A stretch of 50,772 bases of DNA. It comes from Myxococcales bacterium (lineage in GTDB: Bacteria > Myxococcota_A > UBA9160 > UBA4427). A model generated the notes under the pieces. That model did no database searches and had not been told where the DNA came from. It worked only from the letters and a program-made list of their open reading frames with translations. The stretch is from contig DUCT01000001.1 in assembly GCA_012959665.1 (NCBI GenBank), forward strand, positions 1 through 50,772, in the 5' to 3' direction. Shown piece after piece: positions 1-8,426 of this stretch; positions within the stretch are counted from its first letter, which is position 1, and each line of letters opens with the position of its first letter. A program made the position numbers and the translations under genes.

Positions 1-743
1 TCGGGCGCGTACCCCGAGGCCAAAAGACGCCCCAGTAGAGTGATCGAGGTCCCGGCCTGTCCCGCGCAAATGGGATCAGCGAGGTCCCATACCTTGCTTT
101 CGGAAATATCGGAGGTCGAATCCAGGACATGATCCCGGGAGATCCGCTGCCCCGGGCCGGCCAGCAGAGCCGCCTTGGCGATTTCGCCCTGGAGCACCAG
201 CAACCGGGGGCCGGTCCTCTCGGCCAATTCCCGGGCGACCCCACTTTCCAGTTCAACGCCCTGCCTGCGGGCCTCGGCTTCGACGAACGGAATCGCATCC
301 CGAGCATTTTTCGGCGCATTGCAGTCCACCCGGACGGCCGCCCCCTTGAAGGCCTTGACCCAGCGCAAGCGACTGTCGGCGCTGTTGGCGGTGACAACCA
401 ACACGGTTTCGGTCTGTTCAACCAGGCGCTCAAAGGCCTCGAGCAGCGCCTCAAAGAACGACTCTCGAGTGTCTTTATGCTTGATCTGATCGGGTTCCCT
501 CAAGATCACCAGGCGATGAGAGGCCATCCACGGGAGGGTTTGAAGGCTTTCGTGCAGGAGAGACGGCGAGAGACCCACCGCATCCAGGCGCTCCAGATTG
601 AATTCGTCCGCCGCCCCCCCGAGAATTCCTTGGGAAAGCGCGGCCAGTCCCTGGTCGCGTAGCAGCGGCTCGCCGCCGGCGAGCAGGTAGGCGGGTCGGA
701 TCTTGCCCTGGGCGAGTTCCTTCTCCAGTTCGGCGATCTTCAA
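1..743 (-). CDS. holA: DNA polymerase III delta subunit, C-terminus cut by window edge
   Basis: Delta is the clamp-loader subunit that opens the beta sliding clamp. The 247 visible residues begin KIAELEKELAQG and include the family's early AYLLAGGEPLLRDQ-like segment (here PAYLLAGGEPLLRD), followed by the Rossmann-like AAA+ core with LPWMASHRLVILREPD and a middle region that tests each helix of the lid (LLVLQGEIAKAALLAG). Full HolA is about 330-350 residues, so roughly the last 90 are missing beyond base 1. The start is a TTG at 741-743, preceded by GGGAGG seven bases upstream; no ATG lies in frame near the domain start, which is why the gene is easy to miss. No gene is seen in the 179 bases upstream. 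Confidence 0.88.
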   Translation of the reverse strand, partial: MKIAELEKELAQGKIRPAYLLAGGEPLLRDQGLAALSQGILGGAADEFNLERLDAVGLSPSLLHESLQTLPWMASHRLVILREPDQIKHKDTRESFFEALLEAFERLVEQTETVLVVTANSADSRLRWVKAFKGAAVRVDCNAPKNARDAIPFVEAEARRQGVELESGVARELAERTGPRLLVLQGEIAKAALLAGPGQRISRDHVLDSTSDISESKVWDLADPICAGQAGTSITLLGRLLASGYAP

Positions 744-892
744 GCTGCAGCCTCCCGCCCCTGCAAGCGGAACTTCGAGGAACCCCGCGTACGCGAAGAA
801 CGTCTTGGGCCAACGGCGGGGAGCGCCCGCAAACGCGGTCGCCGGGCATACGGATAGCAGAGATCGAGACCCGACCTAACCGGACTTTCCCG

Positions 893-914
893 CGTCCGGC
901 CGACGTCCGGCCGA
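893..914. repeat. 11-bp tandem duplication
   Basis: The unit CGTCCGGCCGA occurs twice in direct succession (893-903 and 904-914) in the spacer between holA and the zinc-ribbon gene. It is one of several short tandem duplications in this window's spacers. Confidence 0.85.
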
Positions 915-922
915 AGCGGAAC

Positions 923-1819
923 TCAGTCCTTGCGCCGATCCTCGGCCACGCGCATCAACTCCTGAAGCAAATGGTCGCGCTCGGAGCAAACTCGGGGATC
1001 CAACCGTTCGACCAGCAATTTCCGGCCCTCGGCCAAATCGAAGCGAAAATCTTCGGCGAGGGTTCCCGCCTGGTTCGCCCGGTCGAAAGCCTCGCCCTGG
1101 TAGAGCACGATATCCGAGATGACGACTCGGGCCAGTCGCTCGGCCTTCGCCCGCTCCTGGTCGAGACCATCCGCCGCCGGGGGAACCGGATCTTCGGCCG
1201 GGCTACTGGGCGCCTCGGCGGGTCCTCCCCCCGCGCGCAAGGAGAGCCCGAACCCTGCCATGAGTCCTTGGAGTTCATCGAGTAGATTGGCCCGGGAGCA
1301 ATGCGCATCCGGGCCGAAGGGCGCGAGGGACGCGGAGGCTTCCGACCCGTCGCAATCCGACACCAGGACTACCCGAACCCCGGCCAGACTTTCGTTGCGC
1401 TGGACAACCTCGCAAATCTGCAGCCCATTCATACCGGGCAGATCGGCGTCCAGAATCACCACGGCGGGCCGACTCCGCTGAATGGCCAGCATGGCCTGAC
1501 CGCCGTCGGCGACTATCCGGGCCGAGAGGCCCCAGGCTTCCAGAGCCAAAGCCGCTGGGTCGGTCAGGGATTCTTGGCTCGTAGCCACCAGGACGAGCGG
1601 GCCCTCGTCGAGTTCGGGGGGGCCCGCGGACGAGATCCCCGGGGAGCGCTCATGCTCTGAACCCAGCGACTCGCCAGAGGGGGATCCCGCTGTCGGGCCA
1701 GGCAAAGTAATCCGAAAGATGGTGGAACACTTGGCGCAGCGGATCCGAGCGCCCTTGGCGCCCACCTTGGAATCCTCGACCCGATAACGGGCCGCGCATT
1801 CGGGGCATGCTGCGATCAT
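923..1819 (-). CDS. zinc-ribbon (MJ0042-type) and receiver-domain protein
   Basis: A 298-residue protein of unknown exact role, probably cytoplasmic signalling. Residues 1-35 form an MJ0042-type zinc ribbon with Cys5, Cys8, Cys28 and Cys31. A Ser/Pro/Glu-rich linker (40-72) leads to a receiver-like domain (74-190) that keeps the phosphoacceptor in VILDADLPGMNG (Asp124) but lacks the usual acidic pair at its N-terminus and a clear conserved Lys. The C-terminal 80 residues carry an ERLARVVISDIVLYQ segment that I recall from zinc-ribbon proteins of deltaproteobacteria. The start is the ATG at 1817-1819, with AAGGAG eight bases upstream; a longer frame exists but its extra 77 residues look non-coding. 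It appears monocistronic, 237 bases from the next gene upstream. Confidence 0.75.
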   Translation of the reverse strand: MIAACPECAARYRVEDSKVGAKGARIRCAKCSTIFRITLPGPTAGSPSGESLGSEHERSPGISSAGPPELDEGPLVLVATSQESLTDPAALALEAWGLSARIVADGGQAMLAIQRSRPAVVILDADLPGMNGLQICEVVQRNESLAGVRVVLVSDCDGSEASASLAPFGPDAHCSRANLLDELQGLMAGFGLSLRAGGGPAEAPSSPAEDPVPPAADGLDQERAKAERLARVVISDIVLYQGEAFDRANQAGTLAEDFRFDLAEGRKLLVERLDPRVCSERDHLLQELMRVAEDRRKD

Positions 1820-2056
1820 CGGCCTGTCTCCTTGCTCCAGGGGCTCGCTAGTTTGTCCCCGAGAATTGCCCAGGGGTTTCGTACCTGCCCGGGCCCCGGC
1901 AAGGCTTCCCCGAGTCGCCGAAATTCCTAAAACGTCGCGCCCAAACACCCGGCCCGAAGGTTTCAGGGAAAGCGCACGCCCACAACATCTCCATCGGTCT
2001 GGAAACGCCATTCTTGAGAGTGTCCTGCCAGGGGTTTGGCCCGGGATCACCCCGCA

Positions 2057-2692
2057 TCAGGGTCGCAAGGGCTGCAGCCCTCGCAGCGCCCCCGCACCCC
2101 GGGGCGCGGGTCTATGCTGCCGTCGGGTAACGGGCCGGCTCATGAGGCGATTGTCTCCGAAGGCGGCCACCGCGTGCTGCAGCGCCTCCGAGGCGGTCTC
2201 GATCCCCGCTTCCGGAACCGAGAGACAGACGTCGAGATCCCCGTGCCCTTGGGTACTTGCTTCCGCCGCGGCCATCGCCTCGGCGGCTCCTCCCGCCAAC
2301 GCCCCGGCGTGTCGGACGAAATCATCGGATCCGATACCCAGCGGCGCCAGGGCGATCCGGCCCAGGCCCAGGGCCAAGCACCGCCCCAAAGCGTCCCGCA
2401 TCAGGTCCTGGGCCACGGTCAGCGCGAAATCCGCCCGGGAACCCAGGCCGAGAAGCAGGATCCGAGGGGCTTTGAAGGCCGGGGTGGCCGCCATCAGCGA
2501 CGCCGACCCCAGTTCCGCGCTGATGCGGCGGTCGAGGATCATCTCTGAGACCCGGCCGCAGAGCCGCCAATCCACCCGGCCGGCGCCCCCGCGTAGGGGG
2601 CGGTCCTCCAGGAAGAAACCCGCCACCACCGCCTCTGCCTCGATGGCATCCAGAGGGAGGCTGTCCAGCCCGAGCTCCAAGCGGGTTCTCAT
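2057..2692 (-). CDS. stand-alone leucyl aminopeptidase (M17) N-terminal domain protein
   Basis: The 211 residues resemble the N-terminal macro-like domain of M17 leucyl aminopeptidases: an early DAIEAEAVVAGFFLEDRPL strand, RILLLGLGSRADF (the RVLLVGLG motif of that domain), and a helical stretch of small residues (LAGGAAEAMAAAEAS). The catalytic metal-binding domain of M17 enzymes is absent, so peptidase activity is not expected. A role is not known; binding of nucleotides or regulation is only a guess. It is the last gene of the rib-nus operon: its ATG overlaps the nusB stop in an ATGA (2689-2692). The last 20 residues are Arg/Pro-rich and unlike the family. The 237-base gap downstream shows no clear terminator. 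Confidence 0.65.
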   Translation of the reverse strand: MRTRLELGLDSLPLDAIEAEAVVAGFFLEDRPLRGGAGRVDWRLCGRVSEMILDRRISAELGSASLMAATPAFKAPRILLLGLGSRADFALTVAQDLMRDALGRCLALGLGRIALAPLGIGSDDFVRHAGALAGGAAEAMAAAEASTQGHGDLDVCLSVPEAGIETASEALQHAVAAFGDNRLMSRPVTRRQHRPAPRGAGALRGLQPLRP

Positions 2693-3204
2693 GACTCACA
2701 CTCTCGCACGCCTCGGGCCACCGCGTCGAGGATTCCGTTCACAAAAGACGGCGATGGATCGTTGCCGAAGCGCCGGGCCAGATCCACTGCCTCGTTGAGG
2801 ATCACCCCGACCGGCGTTGTCGTGTGGACCAGTTCATAGGTGCCCAGGCGGAGAATATTTCGGTCCACGGCTGCCATCCGCTCGATTCGCCAATTCGCCG
2901 AGTGGTGGCTGATGGATCGATCGATCTGGACGAGATTCCCCTGCACCTGCTCCACGAGTTCCCGGGCGAAACTTCGCGAGCCCTCGGGCGTTTCGAAATT
3001 GGCCGCCACGGCGTCGAACATCGGGGGCGAGGGCGAACTCCCAGGCTGTTTTCCGGCCTCCCCCTCCGCCTCGCCGCCAGGCGTCTCCGGGGCGACAGAA
3101 TCGCCGGGAGGCGAATGCCTGATGCCGAGATCGATGGCGTACAGAACTTGAAGAGCCACTTCTCGAGCTCGACGGCGGGAAGAAACTGGATCCGATTCTC
3201 GCAC
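2689..3204 (-). CDS. nusB: transcription antitermination factor NusB
   Basis: NusB joins NusE and boxA RNA in rRNA antitermination. The helical core is clear: RRRAREVALQVLYAID at the N-terminus, ERMAAVDRNILRLGTYEL in the middle, and VILNEAVDLARRFG plus FVNGILDAVAR near the C-terminus. A low-complexity insert rich in Pro, Gly and Glu (about residues 30-60) separates the first helices and makes the protein (171 aa) longer than the usual 140-150. I chose the GTG at 3202-3204 because its G is also the last base of the ribH stop (TAGTG, a one-base overlap); the longer frame from 3243 would overlap ribH by 40 bases. Confidence 0.92.
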   Translation of the reverse strand: MRESDPVSSRRRAREVALQVLYAIDLGIRHSPPGDSVAPETPGGEAEGEAGKQPGSSPSPPMFDAVAANFETPEGSRSFARELVEQVQGNLVQIDRSISHHSANWRIERMAAVDRNILRLGTYELVHTTTPVGVILNEAVDLARRFGNDPSPSFVNGILDAVARGVRECES

Positions 3205-3689
3205 TAAGCACTTTCCCCGGGCGCTTGTCCGGCCCGCTCGCACAAGCGAGCCATCTCGATGGCGGCCAGCGCAACCTCTTCGCCCTTGTGCCCGTGCTCG
3301 CCCCCACAGCGCGCCAGTGCCTGGTCGATGTCGTCGGTGGTGAGGACTCCAAAAGCCACGGGAATTCCCGTATCGCGCATTACCTCTCGCACCCCATCCG
3401 TCACTCCAATACAGACATAGTCGAAATGGGGCGTGCCCCCGCGGATGACCGAGCCCAGCACGATAATCCCGGCGTACCGCCCACTGGTGGCCAGCACACG
3501 CGCGGCCAAGGGGATTTCAAAGGCCCCGGGTACCCAGGCCACGTCGATCGCCGTCGCCTCCGCCCCGCGCTCAAGGAGGGTCCGCTCGCAGCCCTCGAGC
3601 AAAGCCGCACTGACCAGATGGTTGAAGCGGGAAACCACCACTGCAAAACTCAATCCACTGGCATCCAGATCCGATGGGTACACGTTCAC
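3204..3689 (-). CDS. ribH: 6,7-dimethyl-8-ribityllumazine synthase
   Basis: RibH condenses 5-amino-6-ribitylamino-uracil with dihydroxybutanone phosphate in riboflavin synthesis. At 161 residues it has normal length. Motifs seen are the VVVSRFN start, PGAFEIPLAA (residues 55-63), GSVIRGGTPHFDYVC with catalytic His88, FGVLTTD and a late GEEVALAAIEMA helix. The GTG start at 3687-3689 overlaps the ribD stop as GTGA, so translation is coupled. The riboflavin synthase gene ribE and ribBA, which usually sit between ribD and ribH in related operons, are not here. Confidence 0.95.
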   Translation of the reverse strand: MNVYPSDLDASGLSFAVVVSRFNHLVSAALLEGCERTLLERGAEATAIDVAWVPGAFEIPLAARVLATSGRYAGIIVLGSVIRGGTPHFDYVCIGVTDGVREVMRDTGIPVAFGVLTTDDIDQALARCGGEHGHKGEEVALAAIEMARLCERAGQAPGESA

Positions 3690-4822
3690 TGTTTGTTATC
3701 TCCGTGACCCACCCGCCGGCGTGCCGTGATACGAATATCGTCACCCAGGCGACCCATCCCGACCCACTCGAGTTTCGGCGCCTGCGCCAACGCCCGAATC
3801 CCGAGACTGCCCAGAGCCGGGCGCCCTTCCCTGCCCAGTAGAGCCGGCGCCAGAATCCAGTGTATCTCGTCAACCAGATCCTCGCGCACAAGCGCCGCGG
3901 CGAGTCCCCCACCGCCCTCGACCAGCACCGTCGTCAAGCCCGCCTCGGCCAAGGCTCGCATCCCGGCGGTGAGATCCATCCCACCGGGCGACCCGGGCAA
4001 GTCGAGTAACTCTGCCCCGGTGGCCGCCACGGAGCGGCGCCCCCGAGCGCCCTTTCGAGTCATAACCAGGGTTCGGGCGCCTTCGTCGTCACTGTAGATC
4101 CGTGCGGCGGCCGGAACCCGCAACCGCGAGTCCACCAGAACGCGAACCGGACGGCCGACCACCCGCTCCCCCCGACGAGCGGTCAGCGCCGGGTCGTCGG
4201 CCAGGGCCGTACCCGAGCCCACCATCACGGCGTCGCTTCGCCCGCGCATGCGATGCACAAGCCCGCGAGCCTGGGGGCCAGTGATCCAGCGGGATTCCCC
4301 GGACTCGGTGGCGATGCGCCCATCGAGGGTCGAGCCCAATTTCAAGGTCACGAAGGGTCGACCCCGCTCGCACACCGATAAGAATCCGCGATGGTGCTCT
4401 CGGCAAGCCTCTTCGGCTGTCCCCACCTCGACATCGATCCCCGCCCGACGCAATTTTGCGATGCCTCGACCCGAGACCCGGGAATGGGGATCTCGGCACC
4501 CGACGTAAACCCGCCGCAATCCGGCCTCAATAATCGCCCGGGTACACGGCGCCGTACGGCCCTGAAAGCAACAGGGCTCGAGGGTGACCCCCATGGAGGC
4601 GCCCCGAACTGCACGTTCCCCATGCCGGCGAGTCGCGCTCTGGAGCGCCACCACTTCGGCATGGGGCCCACCGGGCGGGCGAGTCACGCCTCGACCGAGC
4701 ACCTGGGATCCCTTCCAGACCACCGCACCGACACTCGGATTGGGATAGGTCTTGCCCGCCCCTCGCCGAGCGCTCTCCAAAGCCAGCTTCATGCGCGCCT
4801 CAACGACCGTGAGATCCTTCAT
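3686..4822 (-). CDS. ribD: bifunctional diaminohydroxyphosphoribosylaminopyrimidine deaminase / uracil reductase
   Basis: RibD performs two consecutive steps of riboflavin synthesis. The N-terminal cytidine-deaminase-like domain (about residues 8-125) has the zinc site PHAEVVAL and LEPCCFQGRTAPC; the family's usual PC[SC]HxGRTPPC has a His where this protein has Phe. The C-terminal reductase domain (about 150-365) begins PFVTLKLGSTLDGRIA and ends with VLVEGGGGLAAAL and IHWILAPALLG. The ATG at 4820-4822 is preferred: it follows the nrdR stop by one base and has GGAGG nine bases upstream. Length 378 aa is typical. Confidence 0.94.
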   Translation of the reverse strand: MKDLTVVEARMKLALESARRGAGKTYPNPSVGAVVWKGSQVLGRGVTRPPGGPHAEVVALQSATRRHGERAVRGASMGVTLEPCCFQGRTAPCTRAIIEAGLRRVYVGCRDPHSRVSGRGIAKLRRAGIDVEVGTAEEACREHHRGFLSVCERGRPFVTLKLGSTLDGRIATESGESRWITGPQARGLVHRMRGRSDAVMVGSGTALADDPALTARRGERVVGRPVRVLVDSRLRVPAAARIYSDDEGARTLVMTRKGARGRRSVAATGAELLDLPGSPGGMDLTAGMRALAEAGLTTVLVEGGGGLAAALVREDLVDEIHWILAPALLGREGRPALGSLGIRALAQAPKLEWVGMGRLGDDIRITARRRVGHGDNKQ

Positions 4823-4823
4823 C

Positions 4824-5288
4824 TCATTGATCCTCCGGCTCTCGGTCCAGGCCCTCGATGAAGGCCGCGTAGTCCGCTGTGCTCCCAAAGTCTTGATAGA
4901 CCGATGCGAATCGAATCGCGGCCAAGGCGTCTAGTCGCTTCAAATCTTCCATCACCCGATCGCCGATACTTCGGCTCGAAACCTCTCTCCCGCCCCCTTC
5001 ATGGAGCCAGGCTTCGACCCGGTCCGCCAACCGATCGATGGCATCCACGGAAATCGGCCGCTTCACACAAGCGCTCGTGATGCCCGCAAGCAATTTTCCA
5101 CGGGCATAGGCCTCCCGGCGCTGGTCCCGCTTGACAACCTGGGGGAGCGAGACTTCGAGACGCTCGCGGGTCGTGAAACGGCGACCGCATTCCTCGCACT
5201 CCCGCCGACGCCGAATTTCGTCTCCGTCGCGACCGACACGTGTATCGATCACACGAGTCGACTCATCACCGCACGAAGGACAGTGCAC
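4824..5288 (-). CDS. nrdR: transcriptional repressor NrdR
   Basis: NrdR is the ATP-cone repressor of ribonucleotide reductase genes. The 154-residue protein has the N-terminal zinc ribbon (Cys3, Cys6, Cys31, Cys34; RRRRECEECGRRFTT) and the ATP-cone domain starting PQVVKRDQRREAYARGKL and ending near FASVYQDF. The start is GTG at 5286-5288, nine bases after the glyA stop; M/V-H-C-P-S-C matches the family's MRCPFC. The neighbourhood glyA-nrdR-ribD is common in deltaproteobacteria. No NrdR box is seen here, and no nrd genes lie in this window. Confidence 0.95.
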   Translation of the reverse strand: MHCPSCGDESTRVIDTRVGRDGDEIRRRRECEECGRRFTTRERLEVSLPQVVKRDQRREAYARGKLLAGITSACVKRPISVDAIDRLADRVEAWLHEGGGREVSSRSIGDRVMEDLKRLDALAAIRFASVYQDFGSTADYAAFIEGLDREPEDQ

Positions 5289-5297
5289 GATTCAGCC

Positions 5298-6563
5298 CTA
5301 ATCGCTCCAGCGATGTACGTAGAGGGGGAACCGTCGGCACAGCGCTTCGACATCGCCGCGAATACGGTCGAGCCCTTCGACATCGCCGGGATTCTGAAGC
5401 ACGCGGTGCAGGAGATCGGCCACCAACACCATTTCGGGTTCTCGCATTCCGCGGGTGGTCACCGCCGGAGTCCCGACACGCACCCCGGACGTCACCATGG
5501 GCTTGCGGGGATCGAAGGGAACCATGTTCTTGTTGGCCGTTATGCCCGCACGATCGAGAGAGATTTGCGCCGCCTTGCCAGTAATGTCGCGATCCACCAA
5601 GGAGAGCAGAAATAGATGGTTGTCGGTCCCGCCCGAAACGATCTTGTAACCGAGGGCGGCCACTGCATCCGCCAACGCCTGGGCATTGGCCACGATCTGG
5701 CGAGTGTAATCCTTGAAGCCCGGAGACATTGCTTCCTTGAGAGCGACGGCCTTCCCGGCGATCACGTGCATCAGGGGACCGCCCTGCAAACCGGGGAAAA
5801 TGGCGCTGTTGATCCTCTTGCCCAGATCGCCGTCGGAGAGAATGATCCCACCCCGGGGTCCGCGCAGGGTTTTATGCGTCGTGCTGGTAAAGACGTGCGC
5901 CAGCCCCGCCGGACTGGGATGGACGCCGGTGGCCACCAGACCCGCGATATGCGCGATATCCGCAAAGAGAATGGCGCCCACCTCATCGGCCACTGCTCGA
6001 AAACCAGCGAAGTCGATGATGCGCGAGTACGCGGTCGCTCCGCACTGGATCATCTTTGGCCGATGTTCCAAGGCCAGGGCACGAACCTCGTCCATATCGA
6101 TGCATTCGCTCTCACGGTCAACACCGTAGGGCACGATGCGGTACGTCTTGCCCGAAAAATTGACAGGGCTCCCGTGAGTCAGGTGTCCCCCATGGTCGAG
6201 ATTCATGGCCAGAATCGTATCTCCCGGCTCGAGCAGGGCGTGATAGACCGCCGCGTTGGCCTGGGAGCCCGAGTGCGGCTGGACGTTCGCGTGCTCCACA
6301 CCGAAGAGTTGCTTGGCCCGTTCGATGGCGAGGGTTTCGACCTCATCCACAAACTCACAGCCACCGTAGTAGCGCCGCCCCGGGTAGCCCTCGGCGTACT
6401 TGTTGGTGAGCACGCTGCCGACCGCTTCCAGCACGGCTTCCGAGACAAAATTCTCCGAAGCAATCAGTTCGATGGAGAGTCCCTGACGGCGCCCTTCCTG
6501 GCGAACGAGATTCGCTATTTCAGGATCGGCGACATCCAGTTGGGGGGTCGATGACGAGTCCAT
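5298..6563 (-). CDS. glyA: serine hydroxymethyltransferase
   Basis: GlyA is a PLP enzyme that interconverts serine and glycine with tetrahydrofolate. The 421-residue sequence is full length: [55 protein letters not shown], and the PLP lysine in [15 protein letters not shown] (Lys near 231). The ATG at 6561-6563 has GGAAGG about six bases upstream. It is the first gene of the glyA-nrdR-ribD-ribH-nusB run. Its 165-base leader contains an 11-bp direct repeat and a small inverted repeat but no recognised riboswitch. Confidence 0.97.
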   Translation of the reverse strand: MDSSSTPQLDVADPEIANLVRQEGRRQGLSIELIASENFVSEAVLEAVGSVLTNKYAEGYPGRRYYGGCEFVDEVETLAIERAKQLFGVEHANVQPHSGSQANAAVYHALLEPGDTILAMNLDHGGHLTHGSPVNFSGKTYRIVPYGVDRESECIDMDEVRALALEHRPKMIQCGATAYSRIIDFAGFRAVADEVGAILFADIAHIAGLVATGVHPSPAGLAHVFTSTTHKTLRGPRGGIILSDGDLGKRINSAIFPGLQGGPLMHVIAGKAVALKEAMSPGFKDYTRQIVANAQALADAVAALGYKIVSGGTDNHLFLLSLVDRDITGKAAQISLDRAGITANKNMVPFDPRKPMVTSGVRVGTPAVTTRGMREPEMVLVADLLHRVLQNPGDVEGLDRIRGDVEALCRRFPLYVHRWSD

Positions 6564-6604
6564 TTTTTCCTTCCGAGAGAATCCGAGCAGACGAGAGGCT
6601 GAGT

Positions 6605-6629
6605 TGCGGTGCCCTCGCTGCGGTGCCCT
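6605..6629. repeat. 11-bp direct repeat, 14-bp period, in the glyA leader
   Basis: TGCGGTGCCCT occurs at 6605-6615 and 6619-6629, separated by three bases, upstream of glyA. It resembles other short tandem duplications in the spacers of this window. Confidence 0.8.
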
Positions 6630-6728
6630 ATGGCCGCTGGCCTCTCGCTCGCGCTGGCGAGAGCAGCGGCAATATAGCGGCGATGGCGTTCAGCGTCCGG
6701 TGGGGCAGGTCTCCCTAAGCCCCTCGAA

Positions 6729-7988
6729 TCAAAGGTCCGTGATACCCAAGACCAGGGAGGCATTGGTGCCGCCGAAGCCAAAGGAATTCGATAGGGCGAC
6801 GCCCGGGCGAGCCGACCGCGCCCGATTGGCGACATGGTCGAGGGCACATGCCGGGTCGGGGTCGTCCAGGTTGATCGTGGGGGGAATCCGGCCGCTCTCC
6901 AGGGCGCCGATGGACAGAATCGCCTCCACGCTGCCCGCCGCCCCCAGCAGGTGGCCCGTCATGGACTTCGTCGCCGAGACCGGCAACCGATCCAGATACC
7001 CCCCAAAGGTCCGCCGCAGGGCAACGACTTCGGCGGGGTCACCCAATGGGGTACTCGTGGCGTGGGCGTTGACGTACCCGACCTCCTCGGGGGGGATTCC
7101 GGCGTCTGCCAAGGCCCACTCCATGCACCGAGAGGCCGCCTCTCCCCCAGGATCCGGGGCCACGGGATGGGTGGCATCCGCAGTGGCTCCGTAACCCATG
7201 ACCTCGGCCAGAATCGACGCGCCTCGGGCCCTCGCGTGTTCCAGGGATTCGATCACGAGAACCCCCGCGCCCTCCCCCACCACGAAACCGTCCCGGCCCC
7301 GGTCGAAGGGGCGACTCGCCCGCTCGGGCTCCTCGTTCCGGGTGCTCAGCGCCTTCATGGAGGCGAAACCGGCCACGGTGACGCCGAGGATAGGCGCTTC
7401 TGCGCCGCCCACGATCATCGCGTCGGCTTGGCCCCGCTTGATCAACTCGGCGCCTTCGCCGATGGCATGGGCCCCGGAAGCGCAGGCCGTGACGTGACAA
7501 ACGTTGGGCCCCCGCGCCCCGTGATGCACCGAAATCATTCCGCTGGACATATTCGCGATGCCCATGGGAATCGTAAACGGCGAGACCCGACGCGGCCCCT
7601 TCTCGCGCAGGATCGCATCGTTCTCCAGGATGGTACCCAGTCCTCCGATGCCCGAACCGATCGCCACGCCCACCCGATCCCGATTGCTGTCATCGATCTC
7701 GAGGCCCGAACTGTTCAGAGCTTCGGCGGTGGCTTCCAGGGCAAAGAGTACGCAGCGGCTGGTCCGACGCAGGTCCCGGGCCCTCAGCACCTTCGGGGCG
7801 AGTGCGGGGCCGTACTCAGCCGCTATCCGAGAGGAAAAACCCAGGGGATCGAAATGGGTGATCGGCCCAGCCCCCGAGCGACCGGCGAAAGCCGCCTCCA
7901 GGGTCGTGGAGTAGTTCCCTCCCAATGGCGTCACGCAACCCATCCCAGTGACGACCACACGCTTCGCCTGGGCCGATACCCCCGCCAT
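6729..7988 (-). CDS. fabF: beta-ketoacyl-ACP synthase II
   Basis: FabF extends acyl-ACP with malonyl-ACP in fatty-acid elongation. The 419-residue protein has the full thiolase fold with the catalytic triad: Cys169 in VTACASGAHA, His309 in VNAHATSTPLGD and His346 in KSMTGHLLGAAG (with Lys341), and the glycine-rich tail LSNSFGFGGTNASL. It ends the operon rpmF-fabD-acpP-fabF and starts three bases after the acpP stop. The usual fabH and fabG genes are missing between fabD and acpP. The next gene downstream, glyA, is 165 bases away with no strong terminator seen. Confidence 0.97.
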   Translation of the reverse strand: MAGVSAQAKRVVVTGMGCVTPLGGNYSTTLEAAFAGRSGAGPITHFDPLGFSSRIAAEYGPALAPKVLRARDLRRTSRCVLFALEATAEALNSSGLEIDDSNRDRVGVAIGSGIGGLGTILENDAILREKGPRRVSPFTIPMGIANMSSGMISVHHGARGPNVCHVTACASGAHAIGEGAELIKRGQADAMIVGGAEAPILGVTVAGFASMKALSTRNEEPERASRPFDRGRDGFVVGEGAGVLVIESLEHARARGASILAEVMGYGATADATHPVAPDPGGEAASRCMEWALADAGIPPEEVGYVNAHATSTPLGDPAEVVALRRTFGGYLDRLPVSATKSMTGHLLGAAGSVEAILSIGALESGRIPPTINLDDPDPACALDHVANRARSARPGVALSNSFGFGGTNASLVLGITDL

Positions 7989-7991
7989 GGA

Positions 7992-8228
7992 TCAGCTCTC
8001 CAGGCGAGCTTTCAGGTAGCTGACCGCATCGCCAATGGTCTGCATCTTTTCGGCGTCGTCATCGGGAATTTCAATATCAAAGGACTCTTCCATCGACATG
8101 ACCAACTCGACTATATCCAGCGAGTCGGCGCCCAGATCATCGACGAACGAAGCAGCGGTCACCACCTCTTCCCGTGACACGCCGAGTTGCTCGACGATCA
8201 AATCGGTCACGCGAATTTCCAGGGACAT
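7992..8228 (-). CDS. acpP: acyl carrier protein
   Basis: A 78-residue acidic acyl carrier protein. The phosphopantetheine serine is Ser36 in the canonical [12 protein letters not shown] motif. The ATG at 8226-8228 has GGAGGG eight bases upstream. It lies between fabD and fabF, so it serves fatty-acid synthesis. The 198-base spacer between fabD and acpP is AT-rich and holds a seven-unit 16-bp repeat, which may carry an acpP promoter; acpP is often transcribed at a higher level than its neighbours. Confidence 0.97.
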   Translation of the reverse strand: MSLEIRVTDLIVEQLGVSREEVVTAASFVDDLGADSLDIVELVMSMEESFDIEIPDDDAEKMQTIGDAVSYLKARLES

Positions 8229-8304
8229 GGACGAAACCCTCCAATCGAAAAAACTGAATCGCGGAACCGATCAGACGGCGCCGCAATCCTCAAGAAAAAA
8301 TAAT

Positions 8305-8416
8305 AGCACTGTCCGAAAATAGCACTGTTCAAAAAGAGCACTGTTCAAAAGGAGAGCTGTTCAAAAGAGCACTGACCCAAAAGAGCACTATACAGGGGAG
8401 CACGATCGAAGAGAGG
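8305..8416. repeat. degenerate 16-bp tandem repeat between fabD and acpP
   Basis: About seven units of 15-17 bp follow one another, with consensus AGCACTGTTCAAAAG on the plus strand: 8305, 8321, 8337, 8353, 8368, 8384 and 8399 are the unit starts. The first three copies are closest to consensus and the last two have decayed. On the coding (minus) strand the units read CTTTTGAACAGTGCT, giving a TTGAAC hexamer (like a -35 element) about every 16 bases. The spacer is much more AT-rich than its surroundings. Confidence 0.9.
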
Positions 8417-8426
8417 ACAACTTCCT

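Noticed and set aside
475-849. 124-codon minus frame over the holA start
   Set aside because: It is the wrong frame for holA; the true frame begins with TTG at 741-743 and matches the family.
5616-6554. 312-codon plus-strand frame opposite glyA
   Set aside because: Antisense shadow of glyA without any domain signal.
6642-6663. Inverted repeat CTCTCGC-N8-GCGAGAG as a fabF terminator
   Set aside because: No T run follows on either strand, and the loop is long; kept only as a weak hairpin.
6834-8177. 447-codon plus-strand frame opposite fabF and acpP
   Set aside because: It is antisense to two unmistakable genes; long antisense frames are expected at this GC content, and it resembles no protein family.
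8305-8416. Possible CRISPR array
   Set aside because: Units of about 16 bases are contiguous and degenerate, with no unique spacers and no cas genes.
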